Shown one piece after another: positions 7,510-13,779 of a stretch of 20,571 bases of DNA. Every line of letters starts with the position of its first letter. Positions within the stretch are counted from its first letter, which is position 1. The position numbers were made by a program, and so were the translations under genes. The stretch spans positions 1 through 20,571 of the forward strand of contig CACYBG010000245.1 in NCBI GenBank assembly GCA_902772605.1, written 5' to 3'. The notes beneath the pieces are model-generated. The model had not been told where the DNA came from. It was given only the letters and a program-made list of their open reading frames with translations, and searched no databases. The DNA is from an uncultured Spirochaetaceae bacterium. GTDB lineage: Bacteria > Spirochaetota > Spirochaetia > Treponematales > Treponemataceae.

Positions 7510-8187
7510 TTAAAAACCCGATGTTTTCGGCGGCTCCCCCAAATGAATTACTTCATCGCATTTTCCAAGGACGCTTTCATCGTGGGTGACAAGGATTACT
7601 GTCTTACCGCCGGCAGAAAGCTTCCTGAAAATGGCCGTTATTTCCTCCGCCTGAGTCCTGCTTACGGCATCCGTCGGTTCGTCCGCAATCAGGATTTCAG
7701 GATCGTTCATCAAGGCGCGGGCAATCAGTACGCGTCTGTTTTCCCCACCTGAAAGCGATGAAGGATCCATCTCTGAAAGTTCCAGTATCCCGAGTTCGGA
7801 CAGGAGACTTTTCGCCCGTTCGTCCGCTTCGGATGCATTCAGCAATCTTTCCCTCGAAAGAAGGGTAGGAAGCTTTACGTTATCCAGAACGGAAAGGTTT
7901 TCCAGAAAACTCTGCTCCTGAGATATGAAACCCATCGTCCGGTTTCTGAACCTGCATAGCTTCGAATCGGGAAGGGCGGTCAATTCGGTTCCGTTGACCG
8001 TAATTTTTCCCGAATCAGGTTTCTGAAGTCCTGCAATCATTGAAATCAGGGTGCTTTTTCCTATGCCGGATTCCCCTGAAACGCCCAGGAAAGTTCCGTC
8101 TCTTACCGTAAGGGAAAAGTCCTGAAGCACGACCTTCCTTCCTCGCGGAGTTTCGAACGACTTTCTTACGCCATCAATCTGAATCAT
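7510..8187 (-). CDS. ABC transporter ATPase, LolD/MacB type
   Basis: A 225-residue ATPase of the type that pairs with FtsX-like (MacB/LolC) permeases. Walker A GESGIGKST (38-46), signature LSGGENRR (145-152), Walker B ILIADEPT (165-172) and switch His in LVTHD (199-203). The helical region FISQEQSFLENLSVLDNV is typical of LolD/MacB ATPases. The start ATG overlaps the stop of the FtsX-like permease gene by four bases, so the two are translationally coupled and very probably one transporter. Such systems usually move lipoproteins, peptides or toxic molecules at the membrane rather than importing nutrients. It is the last gene of the long nif-like operon. Confidence 0.88.
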   Translation of the reverse strand: MIQIDGVRKSFETPRGRKVVLQDFSLTVRDGTFLGVSGESGIGKSTLISMIAGLQKPDSGKITVNGTELTALPDSKLCRFRNRTMGFISQEQSFLENLSVLDNVKLPTLLSRERLLNASEADERAKSLLSELGILELSEMDPSSLSGGENRRVLIARALMNDPEILIADEPTDAVSRTQAEEITAIFRKLSAGGKTVILVTHDESVLGKCDEVIHLGEPPKTSGF

Positions 8188-9395
8188 TTTACGTCTCCGT
8201 AGGGATCAACCCTAGAAACCCTCACAGCTCCCTTTACGGCTGCAAGTACGCTTGATGCAGTACAGACTGCAACGGCCAAGACGGCATAGGCCAGAATCTC
8301 CCATGCTCCACCGATTGCAAAGGGAAGAGCCATCTTCTGTGCTATTAGCGAGTTGAACGGAATCACGGCAAGGGCTGAGACTGCAACTCCCGCCAACGAT
8401 CCTCCGACACCAAGGAATGCAGACTCGAAAAGCAGTATCCTCATGAGCCTGCTTCTGTCGGCCCCCAGTACCCTGAGTATGGAAAATTCCCTGCGCCTTT
8501 CGTTTACGATGAGCGAAAATGCAATCGCCAGGGACAGTACCGAAATCAAAAGCACCAGGATTGAAATCGACTGGAAGAAAACCTGGAATGAGGACATCCT
8601 CTTGGAAAAATCCCTGAGGAATCTTTCACCCACGATGACCTGAACACCCGGCACCTCTTCCTTTATGCGGACTGCAACGGCATCCGGACTTGCATCGGGC
8701 GAAAGCGAAACCAAAACGGTGCTTATCCTGTTTCGTGCATCCCCGTCCGATATGAAGCAGAAACCTTTTTCCAGGGCATCTTCATGGATTTTCATGAGGC
8801 TGTCCATGTCGCAGAAAATGGTGTTGTCCATACCCGTTCCGCTTCTGGTAAGCCGACCGGAAACCTCGTGTTCGCCTCCGAAAAACCTTACCCTTCCGTC
8901 GTTAATGCTTACGTTGCTTCCGGAGATGAGGAATTCACCGGAAGAAGATTCCCTCGAGCGGTCCTTGAGCCATGTATGCACAACGAAATCGCTGTCCCTT
9001 TCAAAGCCTATGAGCTGTACGGGAAAGTCGCAGCAGCTTTCGGAAAGGCTCGTAAGGTAGAACTGGGGACTTGCCTTTTCAATGCCTGCCATCCGACGGA
9101 CTGAATCGAGTACGCTCCTGTCCATGTAGAAATAGTTCGGCTCACCCGTAAGGAGTACGCTTTCGGCACCGCTTTCATATCCTTCGGGAACCACAAGCAG
9201 GTCTGCACCCAGCCTGGATCGAAGTCCCCTGATTCCCGACTTGAGGCCGGCACCCAGAACGAGCGAAGCAAACAGGACGGCGGAAGAAAAAGCGACCAGA
9301 AGTCCGATTGCTAAAGTTCTGTACGCCTTCTTCGACAGGTTCGAAAGTGCCAGCGATTTTTCAAGCGAAAGGTTTTCTACGAGCGTTTTTTCCAT
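8184..9395 (-). CDS. FtsX-like ABC transporter permease (MacB/LolC type)
   Basis: A 403-residue membrane protein: one N-terminal membrane segment (about 27-49), a large extracytoplasmic domain (about 50-270) of the MacB periplasmic core type, then three membrane segments (about 272-296, 320-345, 364-388) forming the FtsX domain. The cytoplasmic loop NERRREFSILRVLGAD (298-313) is a hallmark of the family, and the tail RVDPYGDVK resembles LolC/MacB ends. An unusual CC pair stands at 121-122 in the outer domain. The ATG at 9395 overlaps the end of the DUF4418-like gene by 19 bp, and the next gene overlaps by 4 bp, so the three are coupled. A longer frame to 9497 only reads back through the upstream gene. 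Substrate unknown. Confidence 0.85.
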   Translation of the reverse strand: MEKTLVENLSLEKSLALSNLSKKAYRTLAIGLLVAFSSAVLFASLVLGAGLKSGIRGLRSRLGADLLVVPEGYESGAESVLLTGEPNYFYMDRSVLDSVRRMAGIEKASPQFYLTSLSESCCDFPVQLIGFERDSDFVVHTWLKDRSRESSSGEFLISGSNVSINDGRVRFFGGEHEVSGRLTRSGTGMDNTIFCDMDSLMKIHEDALEKGFCFISDGDARNRISTVLVSLSPDASPDAVAVRIKEEVPGVQVIVGERFLRDFSKRMSSFQVFFQSISILVLLISVLSLAIAFSLIVNERRREFSILRVLGADRSRLMRILLFESAFLGVGGSLAGVAVSALAVIPFNSLIAQKMALPFAIGGAWEILAYAVLAVAVCTASSVLAAVKGAVRVSRVDPYGDVK

Positions 9396-9772
9396 AGGGT
9401 AACCGCCTGAAATGAAACCGCAGCCAGAAGCAGGATTCCGAGCACGATCAAAGTCGGACGGGCGGTGGAATTGCAGTGCATCATTGCATTGCCGCATACT
9501 CCGATGAGTACGGTCGGAACCAGTATGATTCCGATTGAACTTACGGCGATTCCGGCATTAAGTCCAAGCTGGAATTTTCCGTCTTTAGAAACGAATTTCA
9601 GCGCAGAAAGAACGGCGACTGCAATTCCCAGGAAAAGCTCTATCCTGGCGGTCCAATGACACTTCATGACCTTTTCGGTTACGTCGCAGACCTTTGCGAA
9701 CGTATAGGGTGCAAGGGCAACAAGTGCTCCCAAAACAAGCAGTACGGCTGCAAACACAGCATTTTTTTTCAT
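9377..9772 (-). CDS. Four-helix membrane protein, DUF4418-like, with duplicated Cys/Met/His motif
   Basis: A 131-residue integral membrane protein with four hydrophobic segments (about 5-24, 44-61, 72-91, 106-125). It resembles the DUF4418 family, whose members carry an MxCH motif; I name the family from memory. Two matching blocks sit before helices 2 and 4: Cys29, Met36, Cys38, His39 followed by TAR, and Cys93, Met97, Met98, His99, Cys100 followed two residues later by TAR. This suggests an internal duplication with soft-metal or thiol-binding potential. ATG at 9772 was chosen because GGGAGA precedes it; an earlier frame to 9835 runs through two hairpins. The gene overlaps the FtsX-like permease, so it is probably an accessory subunit of that ABC system. 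Confidence 0.75.
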   Translation of the reverse strand: MKKNAVFAAVLLVLGALVALAPYTFAKVCDVTEKVMKCHWTARIELFLGIAVAVLSALKFVSKDGKFQLGLNAGIAVSSIGIILVPTVLIGVCGNAMMHCNSTARPTLIVLGILLLAAVSFQAVTLWKKRS

Positions 9773-9794
9773 TTTAAATCTCCCGTAAATAAAT

Positions 9795-9841
9795 TCCGCA
9801 TCGGCGGTCTTGCGGAGACACGAAATCTCAGTCATGTCTCC
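9795..9841 (-). promoter_or_regulatory. Two overlapping, mutually exclusive hairpins upstream of the DUF4418-like gene
   Basis: In minus RNA sense, GGAGACA pairs with TGTCTCC (9841-9814) and TCCGCA pairs with TGCGGA (9816-9795). The stems share three bases, so both cannot form fully. They sit between the lipoprotein stop and the ribosome site of the membrane-protein gene. They may adjust expression of the last three genes relative to the operon. No U-run follows. Confidence 0.4.
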
Positions 9842-9868
9842 CTTTGCAATAAGCTTTGGATGCTTAAA

Positions 9869-10951
9869 TCAGAAGCTTGTGCGTACACCGTTTATTTCAG
9901 TGTAGGTCTTGGTCTTTGGATCGTACGTATATCCGTCCGGGACTCCGAAAAGCTCTATGTATCCCTGTGCGATGAATTTCTCGATGTCGGTCGTTTCCTT
10001 GAGTATTCCGGCTGTCTGAAGCTGGCGTGCGGCTGCATCGAAGGTCTTTTTTCCGAGCGAACGGCTTGGAATGAAATTCAGTTCCTCAAGAAGCGCGGCG
10101 TTGAAATCAAGGTCTCCGGCTACAAGGTCGTTCTCAATCTGAAGCTGTGCGGCTGCCCTTGGTTCCGCCTCGACGAATGCACTGGCCTTCTGAAGCGCCC
10201 TCGTAACGGCTGCGGCCCCCTCTGGATTTTCGCTCAGGAGCTTATGGGTTACGAACTGCTGGCAGCAATATTCGTTTACGAACTTTTCGTCCGTTCCGGT
10301 ATCCAGAATTTTCCTGAATCCGTATGCAAGTTCTCCCTTAGTTGCAACAGGGTCGTGCGCTCCGATTACGTCCACGGCACCGTTGTTCAGGGCGATTGCA
10401 AGGTCGCTTGACGAATAGGCCACGAACTCCACCTCGTTGTTGTCAGCCGTAACTCCGATGCCGACATCCATGAGCTTTCGCTTAAGGTTCATGACGCTTG
10501 AATCTGCAAGGCCCGGAACGCCGATTTTCTTTCCCCTGAGGTCCTTCACGGACTGTATGTCGGAATCGCTTCTGACGTAATATTTCGTACATCCGATGTG
10601 GATTCCGGACGTATATGAGATTGGAAGTCCGTTTTCCATGGCCTGGAGCTGGGTGGCATAAAGACCGTATCCGGCATCGACCTTTCCTGATGCAATCATC
10701 TCTCCAAGGGTCGCACCGCCTTCCGCCTGAAGCACGTACTCCGCCTTCTGTCCGATTTTTTCAAGCTCCTCGTCGAAAAGCCCCATCTTCATCGCAACGT
10801 GGACAGGAGCCGCACAGAGCGTTCCGGTCTGGAAATTGATTCTGACGACCTTCTTTGCGTCAGCCTTTTCGTTCTTGTTGCATGACGTTACTGCAACGGA
10901 CGACGCGAGTACAAGCGCCGCAATTTTCAAAACTGTTTTCTTCACTTTCAT
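9869..10951 (-). CDS. Substrate-binding lipoprotein of an SsuA/TauA/NMT1-type ABC importer, system 1
   Basis: A 360-residue solute-binding protein. The signal peptide ends in the lipobox VTSC with lipidated Cys24, so it is anchored to the outer face of the cytoplasmic membrane. The mature part follows the periplasmic-binding type 2 fold of SsuA/NMT1: PVHVAMKMGLFDEE near the start, a GEMIASGKVDAGYG block (about 83-96) and VKDLRGKKIGVPG (about 135-147). It contains several Cys (TLCAAP, HIGCTKYY and a CC pair in EYCCQQF), which is uncommon for such proteins. The ATG at 10951 has GGGGGAA just upstream. It lies 52 bp behind its permease, a gap that includes a run of 18 A. Ligand unknown; sulfonate, taurine, thioether or thiamine-precursor-like ligands are all possible, and context favours organosulfur. 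Confidence 0.87.
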   Translation of the reverse strand: MKVKKTVLKIAALVLASSVAVTSCNKNEKADAKKVVRINFQTGTLCAAPVHVAMKMGLFDEELEKIGQKAEYVLQAEGGATLGEMIASGKVDAGYGLYATQLQAMENGLPISYTSGIHIGCTKYYVRSDSDIQSVKDLRGKKIGVPGLADSSVMNLKRKLMDVGIGVTADNNEVEFVAYSSSDLAIALNNGAVDVIGAHDPVATKGELAYGFRKILDTGTDEKFVNEYCCQQFVTHKLLSENPEGAAAVTRALQKASAFVEAEPRAAAQLQIENDLVAGDLDFNAALLEELNFIPSRSLGKKTFDAAARQLQTAGILKETTDIEKFIAQGYIELFGVPDGYTYDPKTKTYTEINGVRTSF

Positions 10952-10987
10952 TTCCCCCGTGTATTTTTTACGTAAGTTTTTATATTC

Positions 10988-11005
10988 TTTTTTTTTTTTT
11001 TTTTT
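10988..11005 (-). repeat. Homopolymer run of 18 A (minus sense) at the permease stop codon
   Basis: An uninterrupted 18-base run starts inside the TAA stop of the permease gene and extends toward the lipoprotein gene. Such runs are prone to slippage in replication and transcription. It is not within a frame, so it would alter spacing or transcript level rather than reading frame. Its true length may differ from the assembled one. Confidence 0.9.
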
Positions 11006-11963
11006 ACCACTTGATGAGTCCTTTCTGCCATCCCAAAAGCCTCTTCCTGACCTTGAAAAGCGCAGTAAGGATTACGGTACAGAACACTGCAATGAGTATG
11101 AGTCCCGCATAGACTCCGGAGTAGAGCATCATCGACTTCTGATAGCTTATGTACCAGCCGATTCCGTATTTTGCACCGAACATTTCGGCGGTCATCAGTG
11201 CAATGAATGCGGCGCAGATTCCGTTGAACACTCCCTGGAATATGCTCGGGAGGGCTGCAGGAACGGCAACCTTGAACACCTGGAAAAATGTTCCCGCTCC
11301 AAGCGTACGGCTTACTTCGAAATATATCCTGTTCGTATTCTGTATTCCCGAACTTGTCATGAGCTGAACCGGAAACCAGACGGAAAGTGCGATTATGAAC
11401 ACGCTTGCTCCGAACGGCGTAGGGAAGGTCGTAAGCACCAGCGGAATCCAGGCGGTTGCAGGAATGGGTCCGATGAGCTTTATGTACGGGTTTATCCAGT
11501 AATAGACCTTCTTGGAAAAGCCCAGGCACACGCCGGTTATGAACCCTGCAAGTATTCCCCAGAACACCCCCAGCAGAAGGAGCCTGAACGAAAAGCCCAC
11601 GCACTTAAGCAGAAGTGGAGCCTGTTCGACGAAGACCGCAAGTATGTTGTCGTAGCTCGGAAAGAAAATCACGGGAAGCACCGCAAACTTGGCCGTAAGC
11701 AGGTTCAGTACGGAAACAAGTATTCCGGCTCCGAACAGAAAGGCTCCCTTCTGTTCAAGTCCATCTCGGATTTTCCTGATGAAGAGCGAAAGGATGAAAA
11801 ACAGAATCGAGAAACCGAGCAGAATCAAAAGGAAAATGGTATAATACCTTCCGTTTGCCGCAGGATGAAGGGTACTGTCACCGAATGCGAACTGAACGGC
11901 CAATGCAACGATTACGCCCAATGCCGGAAAAGCACGGTAAAGGTATTTTTTTAAATCCTTCAT
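11004..11963 (-). CDS. ABC transporter permease, SsuC/TauC type, system 1
   Basis: A 319-residue inner-membrane permease. It has about two extra N-terminal hydrophobic segments (13-28, 42-62), another at about 74-90, and the BPD_transp_1 core from about 120 on. The ATPase-coupling (EAA) loop is at about 216-247: EVSRTLGAGTFFQVFKVAVP, followed by ALPSIFQG. The end, GLIKW, matches the RLIKW end of the second permease at 16717, showing they are paralogues. ATG at 11963 is preferred over GTG at 11969 because GAGAGG lies five bases before the ATG. The gene sits between a repeat element and its binding-protein gene in the nif-like operon, with no ATPase of its own alongside; the SsuB-like ATPase at 6408-5644 is the likely motor. 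Confidence 0.87.
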   Translation of the reverse strand: MKDLKKYLYRAFPALGVIVALAVQFAFGDSTLHPAANGRYYTIFLLILLGFSILFFILSLFIRKIRDGLEQKGAFLFGAGILVSVLNLLTAKFAVLPVIFFPSYDNILAVFVEQAPLLLKCVGFSFRLLLLGVFWGILAGFITGVCLGFSKKVYYWINPYIKLIGPIPATAWIPLVLTTFPTPFGASVFIIALSVWFPVQLMTSSGIQNTNRIYFEVSRTLGAGTFFQVFKVAVPAALPSIFQGVFNGICAAFIALMTAEMFGAKYGIGWYISYQKSMMLYSGVYAGLILIAVFCTVILTALFKVRKRLLGWQKGLIKW

Positions 11964-11981
11964 TTTCACCTCTCTTTATAT

Positions 11982-12118
11982 GCGTTAGGGATTGTAGGGG
12001 CGGCGAAGCCGTTCCGGAGCGACCGAAGGGAGCGCAGGAATGGAGCGGATGCGGAACCCCGAAAAGCCCGACTTCCAAGGGGAACTTCCAGGGGAAGTTT
12101 CCCTTGGAAGTAACGCCC
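11982..12118 (+). mobile_element. MITE/REP-like repeat, copy 1
   Basis: Begins GCGTTAGGGATTG and ends TAACGCCC, so the ends carry a 6-bp inverted repeat GCGTTA/TAACGC. Blocks shared with copy 2 (opposite orientation) are GCGTTAGGGATTGTAGGGG at the start, GAATGGAGCGG in the middle and GGAACCCCGAAAAGCCCGAC near the end. A long hairpin fills 12072-12110 (CTTCCAAGGG/CCCTTGGAAG plus inner GAACTTCC/GGAAGTTT). It is non-coding and lies between the NifD-like and permease genes. Confidence 0.8.
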
Positions 12119-12132
12119 GCAAAAACCCAACG

Positions 12133-13611
12133 TTAGGATTTCTTGACTTCCTCTTTGTTTATGAACTTGTCGGACTGCTGCTCGTACCACCATTTCGTAT
12201 ACGGAAGCTTTATCCTTGAAGCAAGGTTCTTTTCAAAGGAACGGTTTGTAACGGTGTCGCGGATGAGCTTTGCAAAACTCAAAGTCCCCTCGTAACCGAA
12301 AACGGTGTATTCGTCGGCAACGAAAACTGCGGCATATCCCTGCTTGATGGCCCAGACCGTAGTTCCCGGATGGCGGCTGAAATATACGTCGGGCTTGTAC
12401 CTGTTCAGTATGTTCAGGACCTCGTAGTTCTGCTGGTCGGCGACAGCTACCTTCATGTCCTTCGGCGAAGTCTTCAGAAGGTGCTCCAATGCAGGAGGAA
12501 CCTGACCGTTGTCGTACTTGTAGTCGTAGTGCCATGCAAGTGCATAGTCCACCTTCATTCCGAACTCCTGAAGTACGCGTGCAATCTCGTATGTGAATCC
12601 CGGTCCCATTCCTATGACCGCACGAAGACCGTGAAGTGACTTTGTAACCTCTTCAATCTGAGGAATGAATATTTCCCTCTGCTTCTTGATGTATTCCTCG
12701 ACCTGTTCGCGACGGCCGATTGCATCTCCTATTCCGCGGAGCCATGTTTCGAATCCGGTGACTCCCGAATGGTTTATGGTACGGACATAGGGGACGCCGT
12801 AGGTTTCTTCAAGCGCATTTCCAAGGTACGTTCCAAGGGTTCCGCAGATACAGACCGTTGCAAGTGCCTCGCTCAGATGCGAAAGCTCCTCGACGGTTGA
12901 ATTGCAGTACAAAAACTGCGGCTCTGCATCGAACACCTCGTTGAAAATCTTCGTAATCTGGGGACGTGCGCTTTCATAGAAGTTCTTTATGTTGATAATC
13001 CTTCTCTTTTCCTTAGGAGGCTTTACGATTCCCTGAAGGACGGCATGGTCCGAGATGTCGAATCCGCTTGCCCAGATGCGGCTCTTGAATCCCTCGCAGT
13101 GAATGGGGATGACCGGTATCGGAAGCTCTGCATCGATTTCATCCGCAAGTCCGTCTACGTCTTCACCGATTACGCCTGAAACGCATGATGTCGAGATGAA
13201 GATTGCATCGGGCTTATAGGTTTTGTACGTGTGCTCGACTATGTTCCGGAGGTCGTTCATTGCACCGAAAACAGTGTCCTTTTCATTCAGGTCGGTACAG
13301 ACGAAAACCGAGTTCGTGGTCTTGTTGATTCTAGCCGCAATCTGACCGAACTTAACGCTGTCGTTGGATGCCATTGCCGTACATCCTGCAGGTGCATGAT
13401 AGACTACCGCTACGTTCCTGATTGATGCCAGAGCGTTGAGTGCGCATCCTGAAAGGCATGAACTTGACTGTGAAAAGCACCTTTCCCTGTTCTTGAGAGA
13501 TCCGCATTCAGACCTGTAAACCAAAGTCTCAAGGTCTCCTACGAATCCGGTTATTGAGCCGAGCCTGTTTTCCCTCACGGCCAGATTTGAATTCTTAAAG
13601 TTAAAAGCCAT
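12133..13611 (-). CDS. Nitrogenase-like component 1 alpha subunit (NifD-like)
   Basis: A 492-residue protein of the oxidoreductase/nitrogenase component 1 family, NifD side. Cys77 (HAPAGC) and Cys143 (STSCVSGVIGED) match the P-cluster ligands Cys88 and Cys154 of Azotobacter NifD; Cys52 or Cys56 is the candidate for Cys62. HCEGF at 171-175 matches the NifD CEGF motif. Cys256 aligns without gaps to the FeMo-cofactor ligand Cys275 (C-x18-P register with GNALEETYGVP), and an extra Cys254 lies two residues before it. The His442 region is not conserved: around ADEYTVFGYEG (432-442) I find no equivalent His. This argues for a nitrogenase-like enzyme with a NifB-derived cluster but different active-site ligation, not nitrogenase. 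ATG at 13611 has AGGAG upstream; the longer frame to 13749 only translates a repeat. It follows the NifK-like gene and is flanked by two inverted repeats. Confidence 0.85.
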   Translation of the reverse strand: MAFNFKNSNLAVRENRLGSITGFVGDLETLVYRSECGSLKNRERCFSQSSSCLSGCALNALASIRNVAVVYHAPAGCTAMASNDSVKFGQIAARINKTTNSVFVCTDLNEKDTVFGAMNDLRNIVEHTYKTYKPDAIFISTSCVSGVIGEDVDGLADEIDAELPIPVIPIHCEGFKSRIWASGFDISDHAVLQGIVKPPKEKRRIINIKNFYESARPQITKIFNEVFDAEPQFLYCNSTVEELSHLSEALATVCICGTLGTYLGNALEETYGVPYVRTINHSGVTGFETWLRGIGDAIGRREQVEEYIKKQREIFIPQIEEVTKSLHGLRAVIGMGPGFTYEIARVLQEFGMKVDYALAWHYDYKYDNGQVPPALEHLLKTSPKDMKVAVADQQNYEVLNILNRYKPDVYFSRHPGTTVWAIKQGYAAVFVADEYTVFGYEGTLSFAKLIRDTVTNRSFEKNLASRIKLPYTKWWYEQQSDKFINKEEVKKS

Positions 13612-13634
13612 TCTATTCTCCTGATTCATTTTTT

Positions 13635-13736
13635 GGGCGTTCCCCGGAAACGCGTTTCCGGGTCGGGCTTTTCGGGGTTCCGCTTCCGCTCCATTCGCAG
13701 TGCGAACGGCTCTGCCGCCCCTACAATCCCTAACGC
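13635..13736 (-). mobile_element. MITE/REP-like repeat, copy 2 (inverted relative to copy 1)
   Basis: Read on the minus strand it starts GCGTTAGGGATTGTAGGGG, continues with GAATGGAGCGG and GGAACCCCGAAAAGCCCGAC, and ends GAACGCCC. It shares these blocks with copy 1 but is shorter (102 against 137 bp), and its terminal hairpin is a different perfect 20-bp palindrome at 13643-13662 (CCCGGAAACG/CGTTTCCGGG). It separates the NifK-like and NifD-like genes. Confidence 0.8.
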
Positions 13737-13748
13737 AAACCGCTGACA

Positions 13749-13779
13749 AATGCTTCCCGTATCAATCAGCTGTTCCCTA
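13749..13779 (-). repeat. 31-bp dispersed repeat, second copy
   Basis: In minus sense it reads TAGGGAACAGCTGATT, seven variable bases, then GAAGCATT; the first 16 and last 8 bases match the segment 2677-2647 behind cysK. Here its TAG is the stop codon of the NifK-like gene. A weaker partner stem (AAC-A-GCTGA with TCAGC-G-GTT) suggests a decayed hairpin. Confidence 0.5.

Noticed and set aside
11878..12193. Short frames on both strands in the gap between the NifD-like and permease genes
   Set aside because: They are translations of repeat copy 1, with no ribosome sites or family resemblance.
13612..13749. N-terminal extension of the NifD-like protein to 13749
   Set aside because: The extra 46 codons read through the repeat element, and the ATG at 13611 has a proper ribosome site.
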